Below, one piece after another: positions 39,978 through 50,813 of a stretch of 64,000 bases of DNA. Position 1 is the stretch's first letter. Each line of letters begins with the position of its first letter. A model generated the notes under the pieces. The model did not search any database and was not told the DNA's origin. It was given only the letters and a program-made list of their open reading frames with translations. The position numbers were made by a program, and so were the translations under genes. Origin of the DNA: Deuterostichococcus epilithicus (taxonomy: Eukaryota; Chlorophyta; Trebouxiophyceae; Prasiolales; Stichococcaceae). The stretch is taken from contig JAVTLE010000023.1 in assembly GCA_033439295.1 (NCBI GenBank), positions 2,516,530 through 2,580,529 on the forward strand, in the 5' to 3' direction.

Positions 39978-40510
39978 AGACACCGCGCGCCGAGCGTGCT
40001 TTACAGTTCCAGGTCACACCGTCTACATGTCAGCACAACGTGAACGGTCCACGGTTTCTCAGGATATGGTTAGGTCCACCAAAAGCATACCGAACCTCTA
40101 GGTCAAGTCAGTGGTGCCAGATATCTGCCTACTGGAAAACCGCTCACGTCACAAGCCACACTGGCTGTCTTCCAGCAATATGCTGCAATGGATCACGCAG
40201 TGAGCAAATGCTCAATCGCGTTTGGTCATGCAAAATGAACATTAGTCATGCGCCGCCAATTCTTCTTGATGCGTCCCATCCTGCGCAATGCAACATGACT
40301 GCTCGTCAGCATTTTCACACTACAAGTCCTTGCACGACAACCTACCCACAACCCGGCGAAACGAATTCGAAACCAAAGCAACGCATGAAAGCATGCCAGA
40401 CAAAAACACGATTTGACGCGCCGCCCCCTTGAGCAGTCCAGGCTGTCGTTATACATCTGTCCAGGCCGTTCAGCTGTTGAGACACCAAATCACTGCTGCC
40501 CTGTTGCATC
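39978..40510. other. Convergent intergenic region, uL13m / translin
   Basis: About 530 bases between two 3' ends. No exon is supported and no repeat is evident; a TTACA at about 40002 could serve as a minus-strand TGTAA poly(A) signal for translin. Confidence 0.5.
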
Positions 40511-42394
40511 TCACGGTGCTACTTTGCGCACCGCGGCATCCTCGTGCGACTTGACCCCCGCATTCGCTAACGACAGCTCGTACAGCAGCGTCTGCGGAGC
40601 ACCATCGTGGCAGCATGATTGAATCTTCTGCATACTCTCAGGCTCGCAGCTGCGAGCAGGCTGTCGTTTACAGTCGAGGTCTCCTTTAGAGAGGCAATGG
40701 CGTCGACAATCACCTCAAGCTTCTTCAGTGTGTACTTGAGGCTGTCGAACTTCTTGCGGATGGCGCCATTTCGCAGGTCATACTGCATCACACGACGCGC
40801 CACCGCATGAATGAGCCCTCCATGATCATACAGCTTCGACAGCCGTCCTCCGGTCACATAACCGCATTACTTCATGCGCAGGGTCTCTGCGAAAATAGGC
40901 AGCAAGCCTGTCAGAGAGCGGCCCACCTTGAGGAATTCGCCAAAGACGCCTTCGACCAGCTCGCGGCAAGCACGCACACCTTCGACATCGCGCTCAGTGG
41001 CACGCGCGACCGCATAGCGATTGAGCTCGCCAGTGAAGTCCAGCACACCTCCCAGATACCTGTATCCGGTGAAGCGATCGGATTTATTCCGCTATATTGA
41101 GCAGGGTCCATCAAGTGCAGCATGTCAGAAACAGGCAGAAGATGAGAGAGCCGAATCAGACACGATGAAGATTGACGCCTCACTCGTCACGGCTACAGGT
41201 TGGGAGCTCTGTCGACGCCATGAGCCTGTGGCAACACAGAGCCACTTCGAAGCTGCCATTCCGTGTAACCCAGAACAGCATAGTGGTGCGCCATTTGCAA
41301 ACGAGGCTCACACTATTGCTTTGGGGCAACACTGAAAAGTGCCAATCTTTTGGCACAATTACCTGCCCTCCTGCAGGAAGCCGCGGAAGAGCGTTGCCTC
41401 TGCATACTGCACAGGAAGAAATAGGACCGCCATCAGCGGCACAGCCTTTGACGGCCGACGGCCGACAGCCTGAGATCACCTGCTGCGCTTGCACGGGGTA
41501 TGAATCCTGGACAATAGTATACAAGGTGGATGATGCGATCAGCATAAAGGTGACGAGCATCGCCTGAACCTGTTTCGTGCACAATGTTCTGCGCATCATG
41601 CTCACACACCACGGTTCGGTTTGAAAGGCCTCATGGTTTTCACCTCCTCCATTGCGGCACTGAAACTGCCATAGCGCAGGTCTGGTTCGCCCTCAATGAT
41701 CAGCGCCAGCTCGGCAGCACCCTCTGCGGCCTTGTGCAGCCGTTGCGCTGCCTCACCGTCATTGCCGCGGTGCAGCGAGAAGATGGCCTGCTTGGACAGC
41801 TTGCCGATGTCTGCGGGGGGCGAGCTGCAGCGTGGCGCTTCAGCGGCCGATGTGTGACAAATCATGCATGGCAATTGAATGCTTCAACATCTTGGATCCT
41901 TTCGCAAGCCCACGTCTGGAAAATGTCGTCGCCAGAAAGACTCAGCAAATTAGAGCTTACCGCGCGACTGCTTAATGACGGTCTCCCGTCGCGCATCATG
42001 CGCTGCCATGTCCTCTCCGAGCTTTTGAAAATCGCTGTGGCAGTACACAGGTTATGAGACATGGCAAGGCGATCATTATGTCAACTGGTTCAATAGATGG
42101 GCAAAGGAAAGGGCGCTTGCACCTCTCGTTCAGCCCGGCGCCAGCCGCGGCCGGCTGTGACGCTGCCTGCAATTCAACCGTGACTGTTTGATGACTGTCT
42201 TTGCCCCGTGCGTTACACATGCAGTCACAAACCAGGGTCTCACACATGTTGCACCACACCATGTTGCAGGGTTGTGCTGTCAGAGCCGGGCTGATCGGCT
42301 GCTGGTATAGCTGGAGAGGGGATGCGAGGGAGAGGGGTTTGCAGCCGGTTCGCAGAGCCGCCCTCGCGCCGGTGGTCGAAAGACGGCACAGCAT
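40511..42394 (-). CDS. TSN: Translin family nucleic-acid-binding protein, possible organelle presequence
   Basis: Translin is an octameric RNA/DNA-binding protein and forms the C3PO RNase with TRAX. The core starts at DFQKLGEDMAAHDARRETVI, followed in phase by DIGKLSKQAIFSLHRGNDGE and LALIIEGEPDLRYGSFSAAM. Downstream exons give VQYAEATLFRGFLQEG and EYLGGVLDFTGELNRYAVAR, then RDVEGVRACRELVEGVFGEF. The C-terminal helix is LRNGAIRKKFDSLKYTLKKL, joined across an intron to TLLYELSLANAG, ending AAVRKVAP with stop at 40511-40513. The first exon from 42394 (MLCRLSTTGARAALRTGCKP, LASPLQLYQQP) is rich in Arg, Ser and Ala and lacks acidic residues, as in a mitochondrial or plastid presequence. Whether it is translin or TRAX is judged from the C-terminus and is less certain. 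Confidence 0.85.
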
Positions 42395-43217
42395 GCCTCT
42401 AAGAGCGGAAAGAGTGCACCCACTGTGATGCTTGCCAGTCTCTGGAGTTGTATGTAATATTCCCCCCCTGCTACGCGTGCTGGCGTGCTGGCGGGCTGTG
42501 CCGGGGTCAGGGTTAGGTCGTTTGAAACCACGTCCGATGAGTCTGTTCAGTCAAACCAGTCAGCTTCAACAGCCTCCGACATCTACCATCGCGCCGGCCC
42601 GTGGAACTATCGGAGGGAGAACGTTGCGGTAGATTCGTCTGCCGGTACAGGTTCTACAACTGTTGCCTTGCGTAGGGCAGAAACTATACCAGTGAAGTCA
42701 GGAGAGCAGTGCGACTGTCAAGTTATAAACCGCAAGATGAGACACAGCGTTGGAATAAGTTAGAGACATACAGCTTCTGCTGCCGGCAGAAGTGAGGATG
42801 TTTCGGACACGAACTTGCAGCATGCTGATTTTGTTAAGAAAAAAAGGGAGGTGGCGCCGGTGCAGTCGCTGCCATAGCAGCCACCAAAAGGCCCTTTGCA
42901 AATGCGCGCATTGCAGCAGTTCCATCTAGACTGCCCGCCTCCTTGGTCGTCTGGAGGTCTTCCAGCTGTCCCTTGAACCCATAAGCGACGAAGTCTGCCG
43001 CCTGCGCCGCAAGCCCTGGCGGTGTCTCCCTGTCATCTGCTATGGCCCCCTCCGACACGCTCCGTGGCGGAGCTCGGGATTCCCTTCTTCTTCTCTTCTT
43101 GAAGAAAGATCAAGGGCTGCCTCACCGCCAAGGCTTTCGTTTGTTCGTCCGTGGCAGCAGTGTGCTCACTCGCTTACGCGTTTCGCCGGTGAAAACCAGT
43201 TTCGAGGACAGTCCACG
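42395..43217. other. Divergent region, translin / unknown membrane protein; doubtful minus-strand exon
   Basis: Mostly non-coding. A minus-strand open frame at 43058-42834 (SEGAIADDRETPPGLAAQAA, then DFVAYGFKGQLEDLQTTKEA) has coding-like composition and could be an exon of a small unrecognised gene, but no start exon or partner exon could be placed. Confidence 0.35.
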
Positions 43218-44346
43218 ATGATGTTGGCAAGTAACTTGTCGTCAGGCCGCACGCTGCAACTCGTTCCGCTTGTGAGCCTCATGAGTTACGGAGGCTCCCG
43301 AGTAAGCCTGTCGCTGTGTGGCCGCTGCGGTCGGGGCGTAAGGGCGGCCAGTCCTGCAGAACTACTCGACACGCAGGGGCAGCCAGCTGCTAGCTGTCGC
43401 CAGCGGAGGAGGCGACAGTGGCAGCCCCCGCACCCACCGGCCAAGATCACACAGCCGAGCGACGATAGGGGAGGTGCTGTTGCAGCTGGCTGGGGTATCA
43501 CAAATTGCCTGGTGTGCGCGCACCTGCTCGTCTCAACACCTTTTATTTGCATCAGTTCGTATTGACATCACCAGCTCCATCACATCACTGGCTTCACCTG
43601 GTAGTGCAATGAAATATGGACAACTGCCGTTGTTGTCGGCAAATGGCTTTCTGGGTGTCTTTGTAGACATGATGGAGAAGCTTGGCTGGGGTGTGGTGCT
43701 GCTGGTCGCAACCTGGGGCCTGCTGATGGTGAGTTCTCACCTTTCAGTGGCGGCACTTGGGCGGCTGCAGAGTGTGTGTCTAAGTTCCGCGCCCAACCAT
43801 AGTGCTCTTGAACTTCTGTGCAAGTCACTCCAAACAGCTTGTTGCAGGGCGGCCTCGGCTCATCCGCGCAGGGTTGCTGAGCTACAAGGGCGATGATGAC
43901 TTTGTGACGCGAACGTCCTTGCGAATGCTGCTGGCGCTGTCGACGCGCACAATGGAGGGCACATCCGACCGCCTCCCGGTGAGCCTGATCAGTCCAAGCA
44001 TTGTGCAGCTGCTTCACAGGTGTGCAACAGCACGCTCATATGCATGCTTACGCATGCCCTAGGGCTCGTCATCGTTGGTGCGCGGACAGCAGCATGATGG
44101 CTAGCGCATACTTCACTTCAAATGACACCGTATATGCAATCCTGCTTGTGCGCTGGGCATTGCTGATTGACTGAACTGCAGTTGGTCGGACTCGGACCCC
44201 ATCCACGAGAAGCTGGACCAGATCATAGAGAAGTTGGGGATCCCGGGCGGACGGCAAAGTTGGAGAAGCGGATGGCGGTGCTCGAGGAGCGCACCTCCTT
44301 GCTCCAGGTCGGCACCACCCGCTTGCACTTTGGCTCGTCTCGATGA
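43218..44346 (+). CDS. Unknown protein: targeting-type N-terminus, one membrane segment, C-terminal coiled coil
   Basis: Not recognised. Exon 1 (43218-43301) encodes MMLASNLSSGRTLQLVPLVS and ends at a GTAAGC donor. It joins in phase to NYSTRRGSQLLAVASGGGDS; together these look like a plastid or mitochondrial transit peptide. An exon near 43670-43728 encodes a hydrophobic stretch, MEKLGWGVVLLVATWGLLM. A further exon (TRTSLRMLLALSTRTMEGTS, VSLISPSIVQLLHS) joins in phase to DSDPIHEKLDQIIEKLGIPG. The coiled coil continues only after a one-base frame change near 44246, as AKLEKRMAVLEERTSLLQVG, ending RLHFGSSR with a stop at 44344-44346. The break fits a missing base in a GC-rich run. One exon edge between the hydrophobic segment and TRTSLRM is unresolved. 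Confidence 0.45.
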
Positions 44347-44586
44347 TTGCCTGGACAGTGTGCTCCAGGTCGGCGTCTTGCTGTGCAGCCTCGAGTGCGT
44401 GCTGAGCCTCGCCAGGCGCCTGCCGCCGCGGCTGCCGCCTGCAGCCCCGCAGCCGCCAGCTCGTCTCCGTCATTGCGAAGACGATGTACTCCAGGTCGAC
44501 ATTCTTCTTTGCGGCCTTGCATGCGTGCTGTATTGATAGGCGCCTGCCGCCGCGGCTGCCGCCTGCAGCCCCGCAGCTGCCAGCGC
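44335..44586. repeat. 126-base tandem duplication, diverged, with a 39-base identical core
   Basis: 44335-44460 and 44461-44586 align with period 126. A 39-base stretch (44414-44452 and 44538-44576) is identical; the rest has many substitutions. On the minus strand the diverged part reads ALEAAQQDADLEHTVQ in one copy and ACKAAKKNVDLEYIVF in the other, each just after an AG that could be a splice acceptor. Confidence 0.85.
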
Positions 44587-44998
44587 CATAGCCCGTGCAG
44601 CCAGCGATTTAGCATCGTGGAGGGCTTGCTCAAAGAAATGGCAAGCATCTGTCCAGTCAGTCTAGAAAATGCCGATTTCAGGAGACAATTCTACATGGGC
44701 TGTGCAAAATGAGGAAACGAGTAGCATGGTCATGTGTACAACAGCAGTAGTGTCGCACGATACACTTCTCACGAGTTTTGTGCGTTCGTTGCACTTGTGA
44801 TGTCAGGCAGCGGGATGGTCGCGCTCCTTGTAAAATCCTCAGCAGTTCAGCAAAATTGCAAAATTGCTTTTCGTCACCCTCCTGATGACATCATTCTGAC
44901 GTGGCATGCACGTGATCGCTACTGAAAATACAGGCCTGGTGCAGAATCAGTGCATTTGCGGCTCAGCTGTCAGCTCCTAGAGCACAAGTTTCTCTCCT
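44347..44998. other. Intergenic; possible unrecognised minus-strand exons
   Basis: Apart from the tandem duplication, a minus-strand frame at about 44660-44540 (HFFEQALHDAKSLAARAMAL, Ala-rich after it) has coding-like composition. No complete gene could be assembled. The rest, to 44998, is probably the promoter of the next gene. Confidence 0.35.
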
Positions 44999-45486
44999 AT
45001 GGCGCAGTCGCCGCCGCTTGCAGCCAGCATGCCGCAGTCGACAGGGTACGAAAATTTTGCGGTGTTACCCCCTCTACCTGTTGTCTCAAAGCGCTGTGTC
45101 GCGCCAGCACCCGCCGACTGCCTGATCACAGCAGTCTGCTGCACGAATCCTTCCTTGGAGCTGTTGACAGCTGCTGGTAGACATGCACCACCGCAAATGC
45201 CGCTCGACGATGTGCTCAGATGCAGTTTTGGAGTACGTCAGGATGTACGGGCCTGTAAGGGAAACAGACATGCTCAAAGACTCATGCAACAACCTATTGC
45301 AAGTGCTGGCGCGGTCGTGCGAACCAAAACAGGTTTTCACAGCCTGTCGTGCCGGCGCAGGGCATCGCCTGAGGAGCCGCCGAGCAGCAGCCTTCCGGCC
45401 GGCCACGGGCAAGTGCAGCAGGCGCAGCAGCAGAAGCAACAGGCGCAGCAGCAGGTACAACAGCAGCAGCAGGTGCAGCAGCGGGC

Positions 45487-45529
<43 letters not shown>

Positions 45530-48500
45530 GTGCAGCAGCCAGCGCAGCAGCAGCAGCAGCAGGTGCAGCTGCAAGCGCAACAGCAGCCGCAGCAGCAGCA
45601 GCAACAGCCGCCCCAGACCCAACAGCAGCATCAGCAGCTGCAGCTGCAGCACCAGATGCAGCAGCAGCACCAGCATCAGCAACAGCAACTGCAGCTGCAG
45701 CAACAGCAGCAGCACCATGCACAGCAGCAGCACCACCAGCAGCAGCTGCAGCAGCAGGCGGCGGCGCAGCAGATGCACAACGCGTGGCAGCAGCAGCAGC
45801 CCCAGCAGTATCTCTTCCGCACCGGCGATACTGATGTGGAGGTAAGCGTCGAGCAAGTGTGTCCGTGCAGCTCTGACGTGCGGTCCCATGCAAAGCAGCC
45901 TGATGGTGGACTTCTCAGGACTTAGTTGTCTATCAAGACATCGACCCATGTCCATGCTGCGACACAGGTGCCGCAGATGGTGCAGCAGCGGGTGCAGGAA
46001 CCCCCCGACATGCAGGCAGAAGGTGTGCCCTTGATATCCTGTTGCAGACACAGCCTTAGCACGTGCTCGGCGCCTGTCTCCGACAACGATGTTAAAGCTT
46101 GCCCACCTGCACGCGACCTCTTGAGAGGCCACTCACACGTACTTTGTCAGCTGCAGGACTTTCTCCGGAGATGCACAATCTGCTGCAGAACGCGCAGCGC
46201 CAGGCAGAGGGCTTCATCATGCGCTCAGCAAAGTTGGCGGCCATGGGCGGCGTCGACTACGCGCCACCTGCCGCCATGCCGCTGCAGCTGCCGCCCACTC
46301 GAAAGGTGCTTGCCCAGGGTGTCGGAGTGCCAACTCAACAGATCACCCCTGGATGTGCACGCAGTGGAGTATTTTTGGCCTTGTGAGGGAGAGGAGGGTG
46401 CCTGTTGCTGTGCATCTGGGTTTCCAGCCGCCTCTTTGCGCGTGAGCACGATGACAAGCATTAACACTCGTCTCATTGTGGCACTCGCATTGAAGAGTGG
46501 CATGCAGGCCCTAAGCATGTAGGGCTGGTCACTGGACCACAGGCTCATCAGCCCAGTCGACCGCCAAAGGATGAGTGCACTCAAGCAGGGCTCGCAAAAG
46601 GCAGCAAACTGGATGAGCAGGGATGCAGACCGACGACTGCATATGGAGCTAGAGAGAGTGTGTGCGATCGAGCAGGCTGACGTGGAGCGGCTGCAGCAGC
46701 AGTTGGCGCAGCTGCAGCAGCACCGGCAGCAGCTGGCAATGAACCAGCAGCAGCTCGCTGCATCGATGCAGCAGCTGCAGGCGTCGCCGGCGCTCAACGG
46801 CAGCGGCGGCGGCAGCGGCAGCCCGGCTGACAGCCTGCACACTTACAGCGGCGGGGTGTCAAAGGCAAAGAAGCCGCCAACAGGTGGGCAGACACACGAT
46901 GCACACAATTTGCGAGCGATTGGCGGTCTGATATGCAGGGCAAGCACTGGATGCTCTGACAGCAGCAATGCTGCTGCATGGCGCCTGCCTGCCCGCCTGG
47001 CCGCTGCTGCCTGGCATCTCGGCCGACCAGTTGTTGAGGTGCGGACTCAGTACCACCACCATGGCGGCTGCCAACATGCGGCGGTTGCTGCAACTTGTAG
47101 GGCAGCCGAAGGAGCGGAAGGGACGGGAGGGAAAGGAGCGGCGGGCGGCGTCCGTCAAGGCTGCGGAGATGCGGCAGGAGTGGCTGCAGGCGGAGCAGGC
47201 GGAGCCGCAGGAGCCGGCCAGCCCGCCGGCGGCCGCCCGCTCCCCTGCCCATCAGGTGATCAGCGAACTTGTGACAGGTGGATCGACGATCATTGTGACA
47301 ATCATTGTGCAGCAGCAGCAGCAGCAGCACGAGCCGGCAGGGGGCATTCCAGGTGGCCTTCGCCCACCAGGTGAGAGGCACACCGCGACAGCGGCCTTCG
47401 AGCGACACGCGGAGTGACCGCGAGCCTTCCGAATGCGGGCTTGAGAGGGGCCAGTCAGCTGCTGCTCCCGCCTGAGAACTGTGAAGAAGGCCTGTGCGAG
47501 GGGACAGTAAGCGCTGAAGAGGCGCTAAAGAAACATTGGTTAGCTGTCGGTCTATGTTCAGCAGTTCGTAAATCTGCCTTTGCCAGGTAGGCTGGGATTG
47601 CAGTCGATTGGACTTACACTGCACGGCCCTCGCAAACCAGCTGCACCTGCCCTGCGCACAGCTCCCGGTGCTGCCTCTGGCACTCGATTCTCCTCACCGC
47701 AGCGGCACGCAGGGTCGCTGATGGCTCCGCGGCGCTGCTGCTGTCGTACTGGTCACGCTGCCCATGACTGGCGCGTGCGACGCCGCAGTGGCTGATGCCT
47801 GCGCCTCAATCCTCGCGCAGGGGCGGGTGCCGCGGCCGCAGAGCGGTGCTGCAGGGCAGGCGCCGCGGTCCGCCAAGCACGAGGAGGAGGTCGAGGCGTG
47901 GGAGACCGCGCCCGATGACAAGCTCCGCCTCAAGCTCAAGGACATCAAGTGAGCAGCCCTGCGAAGGCTGGTTCTCCACGCGGGCAACTCTGGGGGAGTG
48001 CAGCCTGTGTCGCTCCAAACCGGCCTGTTCAAGGGCCTACCATGTGTCAGGCGCTGCACCGCCGCTGCCCATGGGGGCGCATGAGCTTGGCCCTATGCAG
48101 GCGCATGACGTCCTTCGTTACGCGACGGTCTATTTCGTGGATGATCTGCTGACCCTACTGCGTGACCGCAGGGCGGGCCTGAAGCACAAGTGGCTGCAGG
48201 TCTACTGGCCGGACGACAACCGGTGGTGGCCGGGTCAGGTGGCGGACATCAATGTGCGAGAGCGCCGCGTCGTGCTGCTGTACGAGACAAGTGAGTGCTC
48301 CTCCTGGCGTGGCACCCCTGCACAGCAGTTGGGCGCAGCACTCCTGCTTCATGCGCATGCTGGCAGTCACCCTGTGCAGGCTTGCGACTGCAGGCTTGCG
48401 ACCCCAGCGGCAATGGCTGTCTCCCTGACGCAATTGCCACGTCGCATGCTTGGAGGACAGCGCCCCTCGGCGGTTGCCCTGACACGCTGGGAGATGCCGG

Positions 48501-49986
48501 AGTGCACTGCCAGGGGCAGGATGTGCAGCGCAGTCGCACCCTTGTTGGGGCGCTTGCCGCATGAACCCCCAAGTTGCGTTCTCCTGCGTATCGAAGGCTC
48601 CTTGAAATCCGCAAAGGATCCGGCACACCGTCGTCATCCGTTTGGGACGCAGACGAGGAGGAGGAGATCGACCTTGCGGACCTGGTGAGCAAGGGCGAGG
48701 TGGCGTGGCTGCACAAGGAGGATGCAGCCGCGCTGCAGCGGCCGCCCAAGCCGCGGCAGGACAGCCCGCCGCTCGCCGACCTGGACGACCTCGGTGCGCG
48801 GATGCGCCCGCCGCTGTCTCGCCCTGGGTTTCTCGCCAGGGTTCGTGAGGGCCACGGCGCGGCTGTGGCACCCTGGGCTGCTGACCCTTGCCATCAGCTG
48901 GGGAGGGTTAGGCTGAGACGCCCCCCACCTCCCTGATCCTTTGGAATGCACGAAAGCTTTGCTCGCTTAAGCCGCGCCGTCGGTGTGCCCTGTCCAGCCA
49001 GTGCGTCACCTGACCTTCAATCCTGCCCGTTGCAATGCGAAAATGTGGACGATAACTCCGGCTGTGCAGGCAGTGGGGACCTCGGGTTTATGGACGGCGA
49101 CATGTTCGGCCAGCTGGGCGGTGGGATGTTGATGCCGCAGCAGCACAGTGCACCCTACGGGTGCGCCTGCTCGTCTGCTCGTGCACGCTGCGGTGCTTGC
49201 CATGTTCTGCTTCACGTCGGCACGTTCGAAGTTCACTTCAGAGACTCAGTCATTAGTTTGAGGCGCAATGCGCCGCCAGGAACATATAACCAACACTGCC
49301 CTCCCCAAAATGGCGCGTGTTCCCTCCCCACAGCCACATGCCGCCGCAGCATATGGGCAGCGGCATGGGCTCCGTGATGCAGCAGCAGCACGGCGGCCAC
49401 GACCCGCGGGCAGGCATGGGCGGCATGCCCGTCGACGGCATGTTGGGGCCTGGCGGCATGCCCGGTGGCGGCGGCGGCATGGGTGGCCCTGCCGGGCCGG
49501 GCATGGATGCGATCCTGAACCTGGGGCAGCGAGCCATCGGCGCGCTGGTGCACATCTTCTGGGCGCAGCAGGTAGGATATCCAAAAATCACTGCCCAACA
49601 GACTGCAGCCTTGCACAGCTGGTGGTAACCCTACGCCAGCGGCGTCAATGGCGCTGAGCCCTCGCCGCGGCTCGCCCTTTTCAGACATCCCAAATTCCGC
49701 TGATCCTGCTAAGATTCTCCTGACTGAAACTGCCGGCCCAACCTCTGAAATTGCTAGATGCAAGTCCAGCACCTGACAAGGATGGGTACAAATTGGATTT
49801 GATGCCGCACAGGGCAACTTTTTTGCGGCGCGTGTCATTGGCTGCAGCCCGCCGCAGCGCATCGTCACGGTGCAATACGAGGGCGGGCGCCAGGACAGGT
49901 TGGAGGCACACAAGGAGAACCGCGAGTTCACCATCAAGCTGCTGCAGATGCCGCCGCACATGCGCGGGCCGCCGGCACTCATGTAG
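44999..49986 (+). CDS. Gln-rich protein with two Tudor-like modules
   Basis: Probably a chromatin-associated protein; no named ortholog recognised. The start at 44999 gives MAQSPPLAASMPQSTGYENF. A long Gln-rich exon (about 45370-45840) follows, then VPQMVQQRVQEPPDMQAE, spliced in phase to EMHNLLQNAQRQAEGFIMRS. A coiled coil comes next (LHMELERVCAIEQADVERLQ and Gln-rich continuation), then charged segments (EEEVEAWETAPDDKLRLKLK). The first Tudor/PWWP-like strand set is HKWLQVYWPDDNRWWPGQVA, then ERRVVLLYET, followed by acidic EEEEIDLADLVSKGEVAWL. A Met/Gly-rich linker (about 49300-49510) leads to GALVHIFWAQQ, joined in phase to GNFFAARVIGCSPPQRIVTV and QYEGGRQDRLEAHKENREFT, the second module. 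Stop at 49984-49986. It could be two neighbouring genes; the exons before 46900 and after 47760 are linked only by inference. Confidence 0.6.
45420..45780 (+). repeat. CAG/CAA-rich tract encoding Gln-rich domain
   Basis: About 360 bases of mostly CAG codons, with interspersed CTG, GTG and CAC, in the first half of the Tudor-like gene. The longest pure run (about 12 CAG units) lies near 45490-45526. Confidence 0.9.
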
Positions 49987-50813
49987 GGCAGCTCAGGTAT
50001 TGTTGACGCGCCAGTGGCTGCGACCACTGGCGATGCAGTCGTGCAATCCTACTCGTGCGGTGGGCACCCGTGATGAAGGCGACGATGTCTTGGCTGCGGC
50101 CAGCACGGCAGCTCAGCCGCGGAGGGCGCAATCCGCATTCGTTTGCGATGCCACCTGGGGCTCGAGGTCCTGGCGGCAGGAACTACTTCGTCAGGATGCA
50201 GTGATTTGAATCGCACTTCTGCAGATCGCCTTTTTCGTGTCTCTGTTCCGATGTGATTTCGCTAGACAGCATTTGCTCGGACTGCCAGGCTCTGTTACTG
50301 CGCTCCGCCTTCTGCATCTGTGCACACTTACACAGTCTGGCCAAACGAAGGATGCGTGCGACAGGGCTTGTGCAACTTGACATTTGATGCTTGCTGTAAC
50401 CGGTCGACAGGGTGAGATGTGCTTGTGACGACATGAGTTCCGGAGTTGCGGGTTCTTATTGCCTTCAGCGCGTGCTTCACCACTCTCGCGTTGCTATATC
50501 TGCAGCGCCATCAACCTTGTCTCTGTAACGCCGTAGCCTCGGATATCGCGTGCACGCCTTTGCCCAGTGATTGCAGGCTCTGATTCGTGGCGAGGGCAGC
50601 TTCCCGATTAAGTCAGCGTCGCACCCGTCTGCCAATCATTACAGCACCTCCACGCAGGCATTTGAAACACGTAGAAGAATTGAAAGGCAGCGAACGAGAG
50701 CGGTGTCGTCAACACATGGCACACCACTAGCGCCAATATTGCGAAGTCCCTCCGCCTGGGGCCGCGCTGCGGCAGCATGGCCGGCCTGGACCAGTCAACT
50801 GGCGCCACCTGAA
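49987..50813. other. Intergenic upstream of the NIPA gene
   Basis: No supported exon. Should contain the 3' UTR of the Tudor-like gene and the promoter and 5' leader of the NIPA gene. Confidence 0.5.

Noticed and set aside
45086-46132. Long minus-strand Leu-rich open frame
   Set aside because: It is the antisense of the CAG-rich exon of the Tudor-like gene and has no independent motif.
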